DNA from: Desulfovibrio aminophilus DSM 12254
GTDB taxonomy: Bacteria; Desulfobacterota; Desulfovibrionia; Desulfovibrionales; Desulfovibrionaceae
NCBI RefSeq assembly: GCF_000422565.1
Contig: NZ_KE383876.1
Coordinates: 1 to 33,753 of the forward strand
Direction: 5' to 3'
Length of the DNA: 33,753 nt
Shown: positions 6,153 to 14,399 of the stretch, in pieces
Layout: the number at the start of each line of letters is the position of its first letter
Position numbering within the stretch: the stretch's first letter is position 1
Notes under the pieces: model-generated
Database searches by the model: none
What the model was told of the DNA's origin: nothing
Seen by the model: only the letters and a program-made list of their open reading frames with translations
Program-made: the position numbers and the translations under genes

Positions 6153-9100
6153 GACGGGTCATCCTCTACGGCCACCTGGGGCGGACCTTCGGCCGCGTGC
6201 ACCACCTGGAGGTGGAGACCCCGGCCGAGGCCGTGCGGGCGCTGTCCGCCGCGTTCGGCGAGCGCTTCCGGGGCGTCCTGCGCCGGGGCTCCTGGCACGT
6301 GCTCGTGGGCGGAGCCGGTCTTTCGAGCGCCACGGAATGCGGCGAGGACGTCCTGTCCATGCACCTGGGCCGCCAGGACATCCGCTTCGTGCCCAAGGCC
6401 GTGGGAGCCAAGAACGGTTTTTTCCAGGCCATCCTCGGGGCGACGCTCCTGGTGGCGGCCATCTACTTCGCGCCGCCGGCGGCGACCCTTTATGGTCCGG
6501 GCATGGCCGATGTCGCAGTCAGCGGCATGGGCGCCACGGCCTTCAGCGTGGGCTCCTGGTCCGTGTCCTACGGCTCCATCGCCCTCACCGGCGGCATGAT
6601 GGCCCTGTCCGGCATCTCCTCCCTGCTGACCACCACGCCCAAACTGGGGCACTGGTCCTCGCTGGAGGATTCCGACTCCAGGAACAGCCTGCTCTACAAC
6701 GGGGCCATCCTGACCACCAACCAGGGCGGGCCCGTGCCGATGGTCTACGGCCGCCAGTGGGTGTCCGGCTCGCTGGTCTACTCCGGAACGGAGATCGAGC
6801 AGATGGAGGGCGGCGCCAACACCACGCTGCGCTCCAAGGCCGTGGCGCGGATGATCATCGCGGTTTCCGAGGGCGAGGTGGGCGGGCTCGTGAACGGAGC
6901 CAAGTCCATCAAGTTCGGCGACACGCCGCTCATGGCCGACGACGGCACGTACAATTTCGAGGGGGTGAACTGGACCTTCCGCACGGGAACGCCGTCTCAG
7001 GCCCATGTGCCGGGTTTCGCCGACGTGCAGAACGAGTACACGGTGAACACCGACGTGACCCATTCCGCCCCGGTGATCCGGCGCGTCGCCGACACCGACG
7101 CGGACGCGGCCCGGGTCATCGTGACCCTGCGCAGCCTGTACCAGGTCTCCGGGTCGTCGATCGTCTCCCGCAGCGTGGACATCGCCATCGACGGCCGCCT
7201 GGACGGCGGGGAGTGGGTCGAGCTGCGGACCGACACCATCACGGGCAAGACCACCAGCCAGTACCAGCGGGCCTACCGCGTGGAGCGGCCCGGGGCCGGG
7301 GACTGGGATCTGCGCGTGCGCCGCGTGTCCGAGGACTCGGACTCGGACCAGGTCGGCGACCTGGTGCAGTGGGCCTCCTACGTGGAGATCGAGGACGTCA
7401 AGGTCTCCTACGCGAACACCGCGATCCTGGCCCTGGAGCTGGACAGCGAGCTGTTCGGCACGAACATCCCGACCCCGAGCGTGGAGATATACGGCATCAA
7501 GGTCCGCGTCCCGTCCAACTACAACCCGGCGACGCGGGTCTCCACCGGGATCTGGAACGGAACCTGGGCCGCCTCCCGGGCCTGGACCGACAACCCGGTC
7601 TGGTGCCTGTACGACCTGCTGACCAGCAGGCGCTACGGCTGCGGGGCCTACGGCCTGGAGGACGGCAACGTGGACAAGTGGAGCGCCTCCACGGTGGCCG
7701 CGTACTGCGACGGGCTGGTGCCGGACGGCTACGGCGGGACCGAGCCGCGTTTCCGCGTGGGCTGCGTCATCAACAGCCGCGAACCGGTCTACAACGTCCT
7801 GGCCGTCTTCGCCTCGGTGTTCCGGGGCGCGCTCTGCTGGTCCTCGGACCTGGTCATGTTCGCGGCCGACATGCCGGCGGAGCCCGGGCACATCGTGAAC
7901 CAGACCACCGTGGTGGACGGCGTGCACACGGCCGGTGGCGCGAGCCTGTCCACCCTGAACTCCGTGTTCGTCGGGCTGTGGAACGATCCCGACGACGGGT
8001 GCAGGCAGACCCCGGAGACGTTCGAGTCCCCGGCGGCCCTGGCCAAGGTCGGCTGGAAGAGCGACGAGCGCGTGCTTTGGGGAGTTCCCAGCCGGGGACA
8101 GGCGCGGCGGGCCCTGCGCTGGATCTACTACACCGACTGGTTCGAGTCCGAGCGGATCACCTTCACCGGCGGGCTGCACTATTTCGACTTCGGGCCCTAC
8201 ATGACGGCCCTGGACCACGACCCGGACGCCGTGGGAATCCGGCTCGGCGGCAGGATCGTCGCGGCGACGGCCGGAAGCGTGACCCTGGATTCCACGGTGA
8301 GCCTGGAGGAGGCCGACTCCGGCCCGCTGTCCGTGCTGCTGCCGGACCTGACGCTCCAGGCCGTGGAGGTGGCCTCCGTGGCCTCCACGGAATACCGGGG
8401 CCGGAGCGTGAGCGTCCTGACCCTGGCCGAGGAGCTTTCCGCCGCGCCCATCCCGGGCGCTCCCTGGGTGCTGGAGACGCGAAACGTCGCGCCGCGCGTG
8501 CTGCGCTGCGTCTCGCGCGAGGAGGTCGAGCCGCACCTCTACGAAATCAAGGGTTTCATCCACGACCCCGGGAAATACGACTGGGTGGAGCAGGGCCTCA
8601 AGCTCGAACCCCGGGAGACGAGCGCCCTGCCGCGCGGTCCCCTGCCGGTCCCGAGAAACCTCTCGGTCACGGAGCACATGCGCCGGGACGGATCGGCGGT
8701 GGCCCCCACGGCCATCGTGTCCTGGTCCCCGCCGGCTGGTGATCCGCGCGCGGTCTATGCCCAGGTGCAGGTGAAGCGTCCCGGCCTGGACTGGGAGAAC
8801 GTGGGCGTCACCTCGGGCGTGTCCAGCGACGTGCCCGTCTCCTCCGGAGACCACGGCTTCCGGGTGCGGTTCCTCACCGGCGCGGGGGTGTCCGGCCCCT
8901 GGTCCACGGTGGCCACGCAGGCCATGCTCGGCATGTACGCGGCCCTGCCGGACGTGCGGGGGCTGACCATGAGCTACGTCTACAACACCCCGCGCCTCTC
9001 CTGGCTGCCGGTGGATGATCCGCGCCAGGTCCTGTACGAGGCGCGCAAGGGCGAATCCTGGGCCAAGGGGGCGCGCGCGGCCCTGACCTCGGAGACGTCC

Positions 9101-9871
9101 ATGCCCACGGCAGGTCCCGGAACGTACTGGCTCAAGGCCAAGTCCGGAGTGGCCTACAGCGCGTCGGCGGCGTCCATCGTGATCAGCGGCGACGACCTGC
9201 CCGTGAACGTGGTGGACGGACGCGACGAGGCGGCCGAGGGCTGGGACGGAACCAGGGGCGGCGGCATCGTTCTTTCCGGCGGCGACCTGGTCCTGCCCGG
9301 AGGTTCGGCGGACGCGGCCTACGTCATCGCGGAGGCGAACCGCGTGACCCTGGCGGCCAAGGCCCTTTGCGCCGTGTCCGTGACCGTCGGCGGCTACGCC
9401 CTGACCGACGGCGAGGACTTCTATTCCGTGGCGGACGTCTATTCCCTCGCCGACGTCTACGGCGGGGATTCCGGATACGTCTCCATCACCCCGCAGATGC
9501 GGCTGCGCTCCGGAACGGCCTGGGGCGACTGGTCCGACTTCGTTCCCGGCCAGTATTTCGCGGACGGGTTCGACTTCCGCGTGCTGCTCTCCACCTCGCG
9601 GTCGGACGTTTCCGTGGTGCTGGACGCCTTCGACTGGCGCGTGGACGCCCCGGACCGGACCTGGTCCGCCCAGGGTTTGTCCGTTCCGGCGGCCGGACTG
9701 CGCGTGGACTACGCCCAGGCCTTCGCCACGACTCCGGCCCTGGTGGTCCAGACCCAGGCCGGACAGGTGGCCCACATCTCCAACGAGTCGTCCTCGGGTT
9801 TCGACCTGGTCATCACCGAGGGCGGAACCGCCGTGACCACCACGGCCAACGCCATCGCCAAGGGGTACTGA
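6149..9871 (+). CDS. Fused tail assembly protein I and host-specificity protein J
   Basis: 1240 residues from a GTG that overlaps the gpK stop as GTGA. Residues 1-220 match gpI (VILYGHLGRTFGRVHHLEV, a ubiquitin-like region, then VGAKNGFFQAILGATLLVAA with a Gly/Ala hydrophobic stretch, then NGAILTTNQGGPVPMVYGR). From about 230 gpJ begins (ARMIIAVSEGEVGGLVNGAK, FGDTPLMADDGTYNF), continuing with the hub domains (CLYDLLTSRRYGCGAYG), fibronectin-like segments (about 855-1010) and a receptor-facing C-terminus (QGLSVPAAGLRVDYAQAF). Lambda-type phages keep I and J as separate genes; no stop or restart is visible between them here. The J part forms the central tail fibre/hub that binds the host receptor. 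Confidence 0.88.
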   Translation: MRRVILYGHLGRTFGRVHHLEVETPAEAVRALSAAFGERFRGVLRRGSWHVLVGGAGLSSATECGEDVLSMHLGRQDIRFVPKAVGAKNGFFQAILGATLLVAAIYFAPPAATLYGPGMADVAVSGMGATAFSVGSWSVSYGSIALTGGMMALSGISSLLTTTPKLGHWSSLEDSDSRNSLLYNGAILTTNQGGPVPMVYGRQWVSGSLVYSGTEIEQMEGGANTTLRSKAVARMIIAVSEGEVGGLVNGAKSIKFGDTPLMADDGTYNFEGVNWTFRTGTPSQAHVPGFADVQNEYTVNTDVTHSAPVIRRVADTDADAARVIVTLRSLYQVSGSSIVSRSVDIAIDGRLDGGEWVELRTDTITGKTTSQYQRAYRVERPGAGDWDLRVRRVSEDSDSDQVGDLVQWASYVEIEDVKVSYANTAILALELDSELFGTNIPTPSVEIYGIKVRVPSNYNPATRVSTGIWNGTWAASRAWTDNPVWCLYDLLTSRRYGCGAYGLEDGNVDKWSASTVAAYCDGLVPDGYGGTEPRFRVGCVINSREPVYNVLAVFASVFRGALCWSSDLVMFAADMPAEPGHIVNQTTVVDGVHTAGGASLSTLNSVFVGLWNDPDDGCRQTPETFESPAALAKVGWKSDERVLWGVPSRGQARRALRWIYYTDWFESERITFTGGLHYFDFGPYMTALDHDPDAVGIRLGGRIVAATAGSVTLDSTVSLEEADSGPLSVLLPDLTLQAVEVASVASTEYRGRSVSVLTLAEELSAAPIPGAPWVLETRNVAPRVLRCVSREEVEPHLYEIKGFIHDPGKYDWVEQGLKLEPRETSALPRGPLPVPRNLSVTEHMRRDGSAVAPTAIVSWSPPAGDPRAVYAQVQVKRPGLDWENVGVTSGVSSDVPVSSGDHGFRVRFLTGAGVSGPWSTVATQAMLGMYAALPDVRGLTMSYVYNTPRLSWLPVDDPRQVLYEARKGESWAKGARAALTSETSMPTAGPGTYWLKAKSGVAYSASAASIVISGDDLPVNVVDGRDEAAEGWDGTRGGGIVLSGGDLVLPGGSADAAYVIAEANRVTLAAKALCAVSVTVGGYALTDGEDFYSVADVYSLADVYGGDSGYVSITPQMRLRSGTAWGDWSDFVPGQYFADGFDFRVLLSTSRSDVSVVLDAFDWRVDAPDRTWSAQGLSVPAAGLRVDYAQAFATTPALVVQTQAGQVAHISNESSSGFDLVITEGGTAVTTTANAIAKGY

Positions 9872-9872
9872 C

Positions 9873-11060
9873 ATGACCTTCGCCTACAGTCCGCCGCCGG
9901 GAGGCGGGATCATGCCCGGAGAGCAACTGGCCGTGCAGACCGTCGCCATGCTCAAGTCCGTGGCCGCGCAGCGCAAGGGCTCGGCGCGGCCGTCGGACGT
10001 GCAGACCGGCGAGGCCTGGCTCGACGACGCGGTCTCGCCCTGGGTGCTCAAGCTCTGGGACGGGACCAGCGACATTCCCATGCTGACCGTGGACCCGTCG
10101 GCGCACGCCCTGGCTTTCGCCGGTCTGGGCATCGGCGACACGGTGCAGGCCCATTCCAGCGTGCTCGACCTGATCGCCGCGGTGACGCCGGTGAGCGGCA
10201 AGGTGCCGTACTTCACCGGCTCGCCCGTGTCGGTGGCCCTGGCCTCGCTGGGGGCCTTCGGCCTGACCATGCTGGGCAAGGCCTCGGCCTCGGAGGCCCT
10301 GGACGCGCTCGGCGTGTCCGCCTTCGTCAAGCTCTTGCTGGACGACGCGGACGCGGCCACGGCCAGGGCGACTCTGGCGGCGAACATCATGCGCTGCGGC
10401 GCGGTCGCCAACAGTATCACAAGCAGAACGCTCGGAGCTTTAGACCTTGGGAGGCATCACCACACATACGGCACCTCGACGCTGACGCTCCCTCCGTTTT
10501 CCGCGTGCGAAAACGGTTCAATGCTGCTCATCTCGTGCTACTCCGGGGTCACAACCATATCGCGCAACGGAACGGAGGCGTTGTACACGACGTCGTCCGT
10601 CACGTCGTTCACGTTGAACCCAGGAGACTTCGCAATACTTACGACGAATGGCACGAACTCATGGCTCGCAATGATCTGCCGCGCCACCGTCGCCCAAGTG
10701 TCGCCGAAGATCATTTCCGCGACCCGCGCGATGGACGCCGCGTCCGGCAACGTCGACTACACGGGACTCGGATTCCAGCCGAGCGTCGTGCTGGCTATCT
10801 GCGGAGAGTCACCGGCTAGTTGGCTCAGTTACGGCTCCATCGGATTTGATGACGGCACGAACCGGATGTGTCTGTTGCGTGGGTACAACTCCATGATCAT
10901 GAATTTCAACACGTCATACAGCCTGTATATGTTGTCCACCGCGTCCGCCGGTCAGGCAGGGACGATGACCATGTTGTCCGACGGGGTGCGGATAGCCTGG
11001 GAAAAGATCGGCAGCCCGGCCTCGGCCACGCCCCCGTTGAAACTTCTCTGCTGGAAATAG
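9873..11060 (+). CDS. Side tail fibre protein (siphophage tail)
   Basis: 395 residues starting one base after the I-J stop. The N-terminal virion-attachment part (KGSARPSDVQTGEAWLDDAV, SPWVLKLWDGTSDIPML) is a motif found in many fibre stems: add a column of parameters, then WDGTS. A helical Ala-rich region follows (ASEALDALGVSAFVK), then a beta-rich tip. GC content drops clearly after about 10,410 and the tip has shorter, less biased codons, suggesting recent replacement of the receptor-binding half. It is followed after 9 bases by a fibre accessory protein. Receptor specificity cannot be read from sequence. Confidence 0.8.
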   Translation: MTFAYSPPPGGGIMPGEQLAVQTVAMLKSVAAQRKGSARPSDVQTGEAWLDDAVSPWVLKLWDGTSDIPMLTVDPSAHALAFAGLGIGDTVQAHSSVLDLIAAVTPVSGKVPYFTGSPVSVALASLGAFGLTMLGKASASEALDALGVSAFVKLLLDDADAATARATLAANIMRCGAVANSITSRTLGALDLGRHHHTYGTSTLTLPPFSACENGSMLLISCYSGVTTISRNGTEALYTTSSVTSFTLNPGDFAILTTNGTNSWLAMICRATVAQVSPKIISATRAMDAASGNVDYTGLGFQPSVVLAICGESPASWLSYGSIGFDDGTNRMCLLRGYNSMIMNFNTSYSLYMLSTASAGQAGTMTMLSDGVRIAWEKIGSPASATPPLKLLCWK

Positions 11061-11069
11061 GAGATACCC

Positions 11070-11627
11070 ATGATCCGCGTCAGCCGACACACGACAACCG
11101 GGCGCATCCTCTGCTCCCAGGGCGGGGCGCTGCCTGACGAGGCGACCATGAAGGCCAACGCGCTCTCCGCATTCCCGGACGTGCCGGGGGAAGAAATCGA
11201 GGTCGTGGACCTGACCGATGAAGAGTTCGCGGCGGCCCTGGCCGCGCAGAACGCGCCGACCCTGGAGCAGGCCAGGGCCGCCAAGCTGGCAGCGATCCAG
11301 GCGGAAAAGAACCGCGCGCGGGACGGCGGCGTTGTGGTCGACGGGGTGCGCTACGACACCGACGCCGGGGCGATCCTCATGTACGTGAGCTTCCTGGCCC
11401 AGATCGACGCTGACCCGGCGTACTCCACGGCCTGGAAGGCCAGCACCGGAGCGGACGGGCTCGGCGTCTGGGTCGATATGGACGCGGCCCTGTTCGCGCT
11501 GGTGCGCCCGGCCGTCGACGCGCACATCTCGGCCTGCTTCGCGTGGCAGGCCGCGCGCGAGGCCGAGGTGGCCGCAGCCCAGACCATCGCCGAGGTCGAG
11601 GCCGTGAGCGCGGAGTACGGGGGCTAG
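11070..11627 (+). CDS. DUF4376-type tail fibre accessory protein
   Basis: 185 residues, SD GGAGA upstream. The C-terminal ~110 residues (LAAIQAEKNRARDGGVVVDG, VRYDTDAGAILMYVSFLAQI, TADGLGVWVDMDAALFALV-like, FAWQAAREAEVAAA) are the DUF4376 domain found after phage tail fibres and on their chaperones. The N-terminal ~65 residues (TGRILCSQGGALPDEATM, EEIEVVDLTDEEF) form a small separate domain. It is the last gene of the tail cluster. Its stop TAG at 11625-11627 interlocks with the stop of the convergent protease gene through a shared CTAG. A chaperone or trimerisation role is inferred from position. Confidence 0.8.
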   Translation: MIRVSRHTTTGRILCSQGGALPDEATMKANALSAFPDVPGEEIEVVDLTDEEFAAALAAQNAPTLEQARAAKLAAIQAEKNRARDGGVVVDGVRYDTDAGAILMYVSFLAQIDADPAYSTAWKASTGADGLGVWVDMDAALFALVRPAVDAHISACFAWQAAREAEVAAAQTIAEVEAVSAEYGG

Positions 11628-12691
11628 TTCCTCATCTCCGGAACGAGGTCCGCTCCGGCGGCCCTCTTCTTTTCGATCTCGGCCCGGGTGGCGGCCAGGG
11701 CCGTGAAGCGTTCGGCGGAACCAGGGTGGGTGGAGCCGCCGCTCATGGCCTGGGGCGAGTCGGCGGCCATGCGCCGCCAGATCTCCGGCCCGGTTTCGAT
11801 GTCCGCCCCGGCGTTGGCCGCGAAGTACATGCCCACGTAGTCGGCCTCCATCTCGTATTCCTTGGAGTAGGCCAGCCCGCCGGCGTTCATGGCCATGCCG
11901 CCGGTGTTCACGCCCGTGGCCAGGGCGATGAGCAGGTCCAGGGCCGCGCCGAACCCGCGCCGCATCTTCATGGCGTCCACGTGGCCCATGACGTTGTGGG
12001 CCATCTCGTGGCCCAGGATCAGGGCCAGTTCGTCGTCGGTTTTGGCGTAGTCCATCATGCCCTGGAAGACGTACACCGCGCGGCCGTCGGCAAAGGCGTT
12101 CACGGTGTTGGAGTGGGCCAGAAAAAAAATGCTCGCGCAGACTTCGTCAGGATGGAGAACGGCGTCGAATTCCTTCCCGTCCCGGCGGACACGCAGGGTC
12201 ACGTCGCCTTTCTGGGCTTCCTTGTAAGGGATACCCCAGGAACGCATCACATCCTTTCGGGAGTGCATATCCAACGCTTGGCCGTTGACGGCCAGCACGG
12301 CATCCCCGCGCCGCAATCCGGCCTTGTCCGCAGACCCGCCGGGGGCCACGGTGACGATGGTCAACGCGTCGGGCTGGGTGCCCATGATCTTGGCGTAGGC
12401 TGCCGCCCAGTGTTCACCATCGGGGAGATACCCGTAGTGCATGAAGAAGACGCCGATGGAGTACGTGGTCTTCTGCATCTTCCGGCAGAAAGGGGCGTTT
12501 GTCTTGGCGAGCTGTTCGGACACGGGGACGAGCCGCGTCAGCTGCTTGTCCATCTTGTCCGCGAACATCTCCCGTTGCAGCTCCTGCTCCTGGGCCGTGG
12601 CGGTTGGGTCCACGCCCGGGGCCAGGGTCTTGCGGCCGCAGGCTGCCAGGGCCACGGTCAGGACGAGCAGGACGACGAGCGCGCGGGGCAT
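11624..12691 (-). CDS. PDZ-containing M48 metalloprotease lipoprotein
   Basis: 355 residues with a lipoprotein signal peptide (MPRALVVLLVLTVALAAC, lipid-modified Cys18), so it is predicted in the cell envelope. A PDZ domain spans about 103-176 (VTVAPGGSADKAGLRRGDAV). The M48 zinc protease follows with HEMAH at 228-232, the third ligand in EYEMEADYVGMY (Glu282) and the family THPGSAERF block near 321. The catalytic set is complete. It probably trims envelope or outer-membrane proteins, like other periplasmic M48 enzymes. It is the last gene of a minus-strand run that begins with the prophage repressor, so it should be made in lysogens. GGAGG precedes the start. It could instead be captured host DNA. 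Confidence 0.88.
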   Translation of the reverse strand: MPRALVVLLVLTVALAACGRKTLAPGVDPTATAQEQELQREMFADKMDKQLTRLVPVSEQLAKTNAPFCRKMQKTTYSIGVFFMHYGYLPDGEHWAAAYAKIMGTQPDALTIVTVAPGGSADKAGLRRGDAVLAVNGQALDMHSRKDVMRSWGIPYKEAQKGDVTLRVRRDGKEFDAVLHPDEVCASIFFLAHSNTVNAFADGRAVYVFQGMMDYAKTDDELALILGHEMAHNVMGHVDAMKMRRGFGAALDLLIALATGVNTGGMAMNAGGLAYSKEYEMEADYVGMYFAANAGADIETGPEIWRRMAADSPQAMSGGSTHPGSAERFTALAATRAEIEKKRAAGADLVPEMRN

Positions 12692-12694
12692 GGG

Positions 12695-13072
12695 CTATTT
12701 CCTCCATTGCTCGGCCGGAACCCAGCCGCGCCGCAGATAGGACGTGCGCACGACGGACCCGGCGAAGAAGGGATATACGAGCCAGGAAGCGCCGCAGGTG
12801 GGGATGGCCAGGGCGAACGAGATCAGCGCGTGGGACCAGGCCCCCTTGAAGGCCAGGTAGAAGCTGCCGAAGAGCAGGCACCAGAGAAAGGGTTTGTCCA
12901 CGGCTTCGGTATATCCGTTGGCCGGGTTCACGAAGCGGTATCCGGTCTTCGGCGGGGAAAGGCGTTTCCCCGACTCGGCGTCCATCCATCCCTTCTTGGA
13001 CAGGACGCCGCCGGAGGCGTGTTTCTGCCAGTTCTTGATCTGCCACGGCTCGAGCTGGCGCGGATCGCTCAT
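12695..13072 (-). CDS. Small membrane protein, DUF2628-like
   Basis: 125 residues. After a soluble N-terminus (LEPWQIKNWQKHASGGVLSK, GWMDAESGKRLSPP) come two or three hydrophobic helices (PFLWCLLFGSFYLAFKGAW, HALISFALAIPTCGASWLVY) and the tail VRTSYLRRGWVPAEQW. That closing pattern, helices ending in R-YLR-GW-P, is common to the DUF2628 inner-membrane family of unknown function. It lies 3 bases upstream of the M48 lipoprotein and shares its direction, so the two are probably co-translated. No enzyme motif is visible. Confidence 0.6.
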   Translation of the reverse strand: MSDPRQLEPWQIKNWQKHASGGVLSKKGWMDAESGKRLSPPKTGYRFVNPANGYTEAVDKPFLWCLLFGSFYLAFKGAWSHALISFALAIPTCGASWLVYPFFAGSVVRTSYLRRGWVPAEQWRK

Positions 13073-13123
13073 GTTCCACCTCTTCCGGTATGCGCCATTC
13101 GATACGACAGGGCCGGGTCCGGG

Positions 13124-13585
13124 TCAAGGCCAGGGCGTGGAGTCGTAGACCCGCAGAACCTCGGCGCAGGAGTCCGGACGTTCGCCCCGGTGCTGGGCCT
13201 CCGCCTCCCTGGCCATGCCGGTCATGACCACGGCGAAATAGGCCGCGCGCGACTCCTCCGGGAAGCGTCTCTCGATCCACCGCCCCACGCGTTCGGCCTC
13301 ACGCGTGGTGTCCCGGCCGCAGCCCCCGGCGCGTCCGAGAATGACCGCGTAGCTCGTGAGCCGGTCGACGTCGTCGGGCGACGGCGCGGCGGCCGTCCCC
13401 GGACCATTCATGGCCGGTTTCCCCAGCGCTCCGATCAGGGCGAACACCGCCAGGAGGAAGGCCAGACACGCGACCACGGCCCCGAGCAGGACCCAGGGGT
13501 TGTTCAGCGCGCCGGGCGGTCGTTTGGGCGCGCGGGATCGCTTGAGTTGGTCCCAGTCCCGCTGCATCCTCTGGCGTTCGTTCAT
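13124..13585 (-). CDS. Single-pass membrane protein of the lysogeny operon
   Basis: 153 residues from the ATG at 13583-13585, which overlaps the repressor stop by one base. A basic cytoplasmic N-terminus (MNERQRMQRDWDQLKRSRAP) precedes one clear transmembrane helix (NPWVLLGAVVACLAFLLAVF) and then a periplasmic domain with two cysteines (GGCGRD, DSCAEVL), possibly a disulfide. I do not recognise the family. Direct coupling to the repressor gene suggests expression during lysogeny. Superinfection exclusion or lysogenic conversion is a reasonable guess but not shown by sequence. Confidence 0.65.
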   Translation of the reverse strand: MNERQRMQRDWDQLKRSRAPKRPPGALNNPWVLLGAVVACLAFLLAVFALIGALGKPAMNGPGTAAAPSPDDVDRLTSYAVILGRAGGCGRDTTREAERVGRWIERRFPEESRAAYFAVVMTGMAREAEAQHRGERPDSCAEVLRVYDSTPWP

Positions 13586-14307
13586 CACAGCTTCTGCATG
13601 ACCCAGACCGCGCGGCCCACGATGAGGTCGTCGCGGCCGTCGAAGGGCAGGCGCACGTCCGGGTGCGAGGGGTTGACGCTCTTCAGCACCAGGGACGGCC
13701 CGCCCGGGTCCACGAACACGCGCTTGATGGTCAGCCCCTCGTAGGGCACGCGCACGCCGTAGGACTCGCCCGCGATGATCCTGGTCTGGGCCGTGTCCAG
13801 GCCCACGAAGGCCCCCTTGCGGATGTCCGGCTCCATGCTGGAGCCCTCCACCTGCACGATGAGGACGCTCTCGCGGTAGTAGGTGAGCGGGATGCAGACC
13901 CGGGCGATGGGCTCCGGCTCCCAGCGCTCCACGGCCGGTCCGGCCCCGCTGGCGGAATGCACCTCCACCACCCGGCCCACGGGGCCCTCCCCGCCGGGCC
14001 CGACCACGCAGGCCGGGTCCGTGGGCGCGTTGGCGCCCAGCCTCCTGATGCCCATCCGTTCCGGTTCGCCTTCGCCCATGAGCAGCCACTCCGGTGAGAG
14101 ATTGAGGATGCGCGACATCTTTTCCAGGTCGTCCGCATGAGGCCGCTGGCCACGCTCCCAGGCCTGAACCTTGCCGTAACTGACGTCAAGGAAGCTGGCG
14201 AAAGAGCGTTGAGTAAACTCCTTGCCCTGCGAATTCAAAATATTCGCAGATTTTTTCTTAATATATTCAATCTGTTGAGCCCAAATTGGGGAAGGTTTGT
14301 TCTGCAT
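13585..14307 (-). CDS. Prophage repressor, HTH + S24 LexA-like peptidase
   Basis: 240 residues. An XRE-type helix-turn-helix fills about 30-75 (FTQRSFASFLDVSYGKVQAW, ERGQRP, NLSPEWLLMGEGEP). The C-terminal S24 domain has catalytic Ser157 (VEGSSMEPDIRKG) and Lys195 (YEGLTIKRVF). An Ala122-Gly123 pair lies 34 residues before Ser157, the same spacing as the LexA cleavage site, so RecA-stimulated self-cleavage on DNA damage is likely. The gene heads the minus-strand lysogeny operon and faces the early genes across the 14308-14399 control region. No Shine-Dalgarno is visible, which fits a short leader from the promoter described there. Confidence 0.92.
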   Translation of the reverse strand: MQNKPSPIWAQQIEYIKKKSANILNSQGKEFTQRSFASFLDVSYGKVQAWERGQRPHADDLEKMSRILNLSPEWLLMGEGEPERMGIRRLGANAPTDPACVVGPGGEGPVGRVVEVHSASGAGPAVERWEPEPIARVCIPLTYYRESVLIVQVEGSSMEPDIRKGAFVGLDTAQTRIIAGESYGVRVPYEGLTIKRVFVDPGGPSLVLKSVNPSHPDVRLPFDGRDDLIVGRAVWVMQKL

Positions 14308-14399
14308 TTGAATTATTTTTGTTGACTGATTTTTAATTCAAGCCTATTTCTTTCTCAACACGTCCCGCGAGAATCCCGGCGGGAACGGGGGAGGAAAGA
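14308..14399. promoter_or_regulatory. Divergent lysogeny/early promoter region with operator-like inverted repeats
   Basis: This AT-rich gap separates the repressor from the early genes. An inverted repeat TTGAATT (14308-14314) / AATTCAA (14335-14341) brackets it, and a second, TCCCGC (14363-14368) / GCGGGA (14379-14384), lies in the early leader. Rightward, TTGACT (14322-14327) with 17 bases to a weak TATTTC (14345-14350) could be the early promoter. Leftward, TTGAGA (14353-14358 read backwards) with 17 bases to TAAAAA (14330-14335) could drive the repressor. The two overlap, as expected for mutually exclusive switches. GGGGGAGGAAA just before 14400 is a strong ribosome site. All assignments are by eye. 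Confidence 0.5.

Noticed and set aside
5819-9874. A 1351-codon open frame on the minus strand opposite the tail genes
   Set aside because: It is the antisense of the I-J gene in very GC-rich DNA, consists of low-complexity His/Gly/Arg/Ala sequence and has no family resemblance.
11543-13744. A 733-codon plus-strand open frame opposite the lysogeny operon
   Set aside because: Antisense of the M48 protease and its neighbours; no domain visible.
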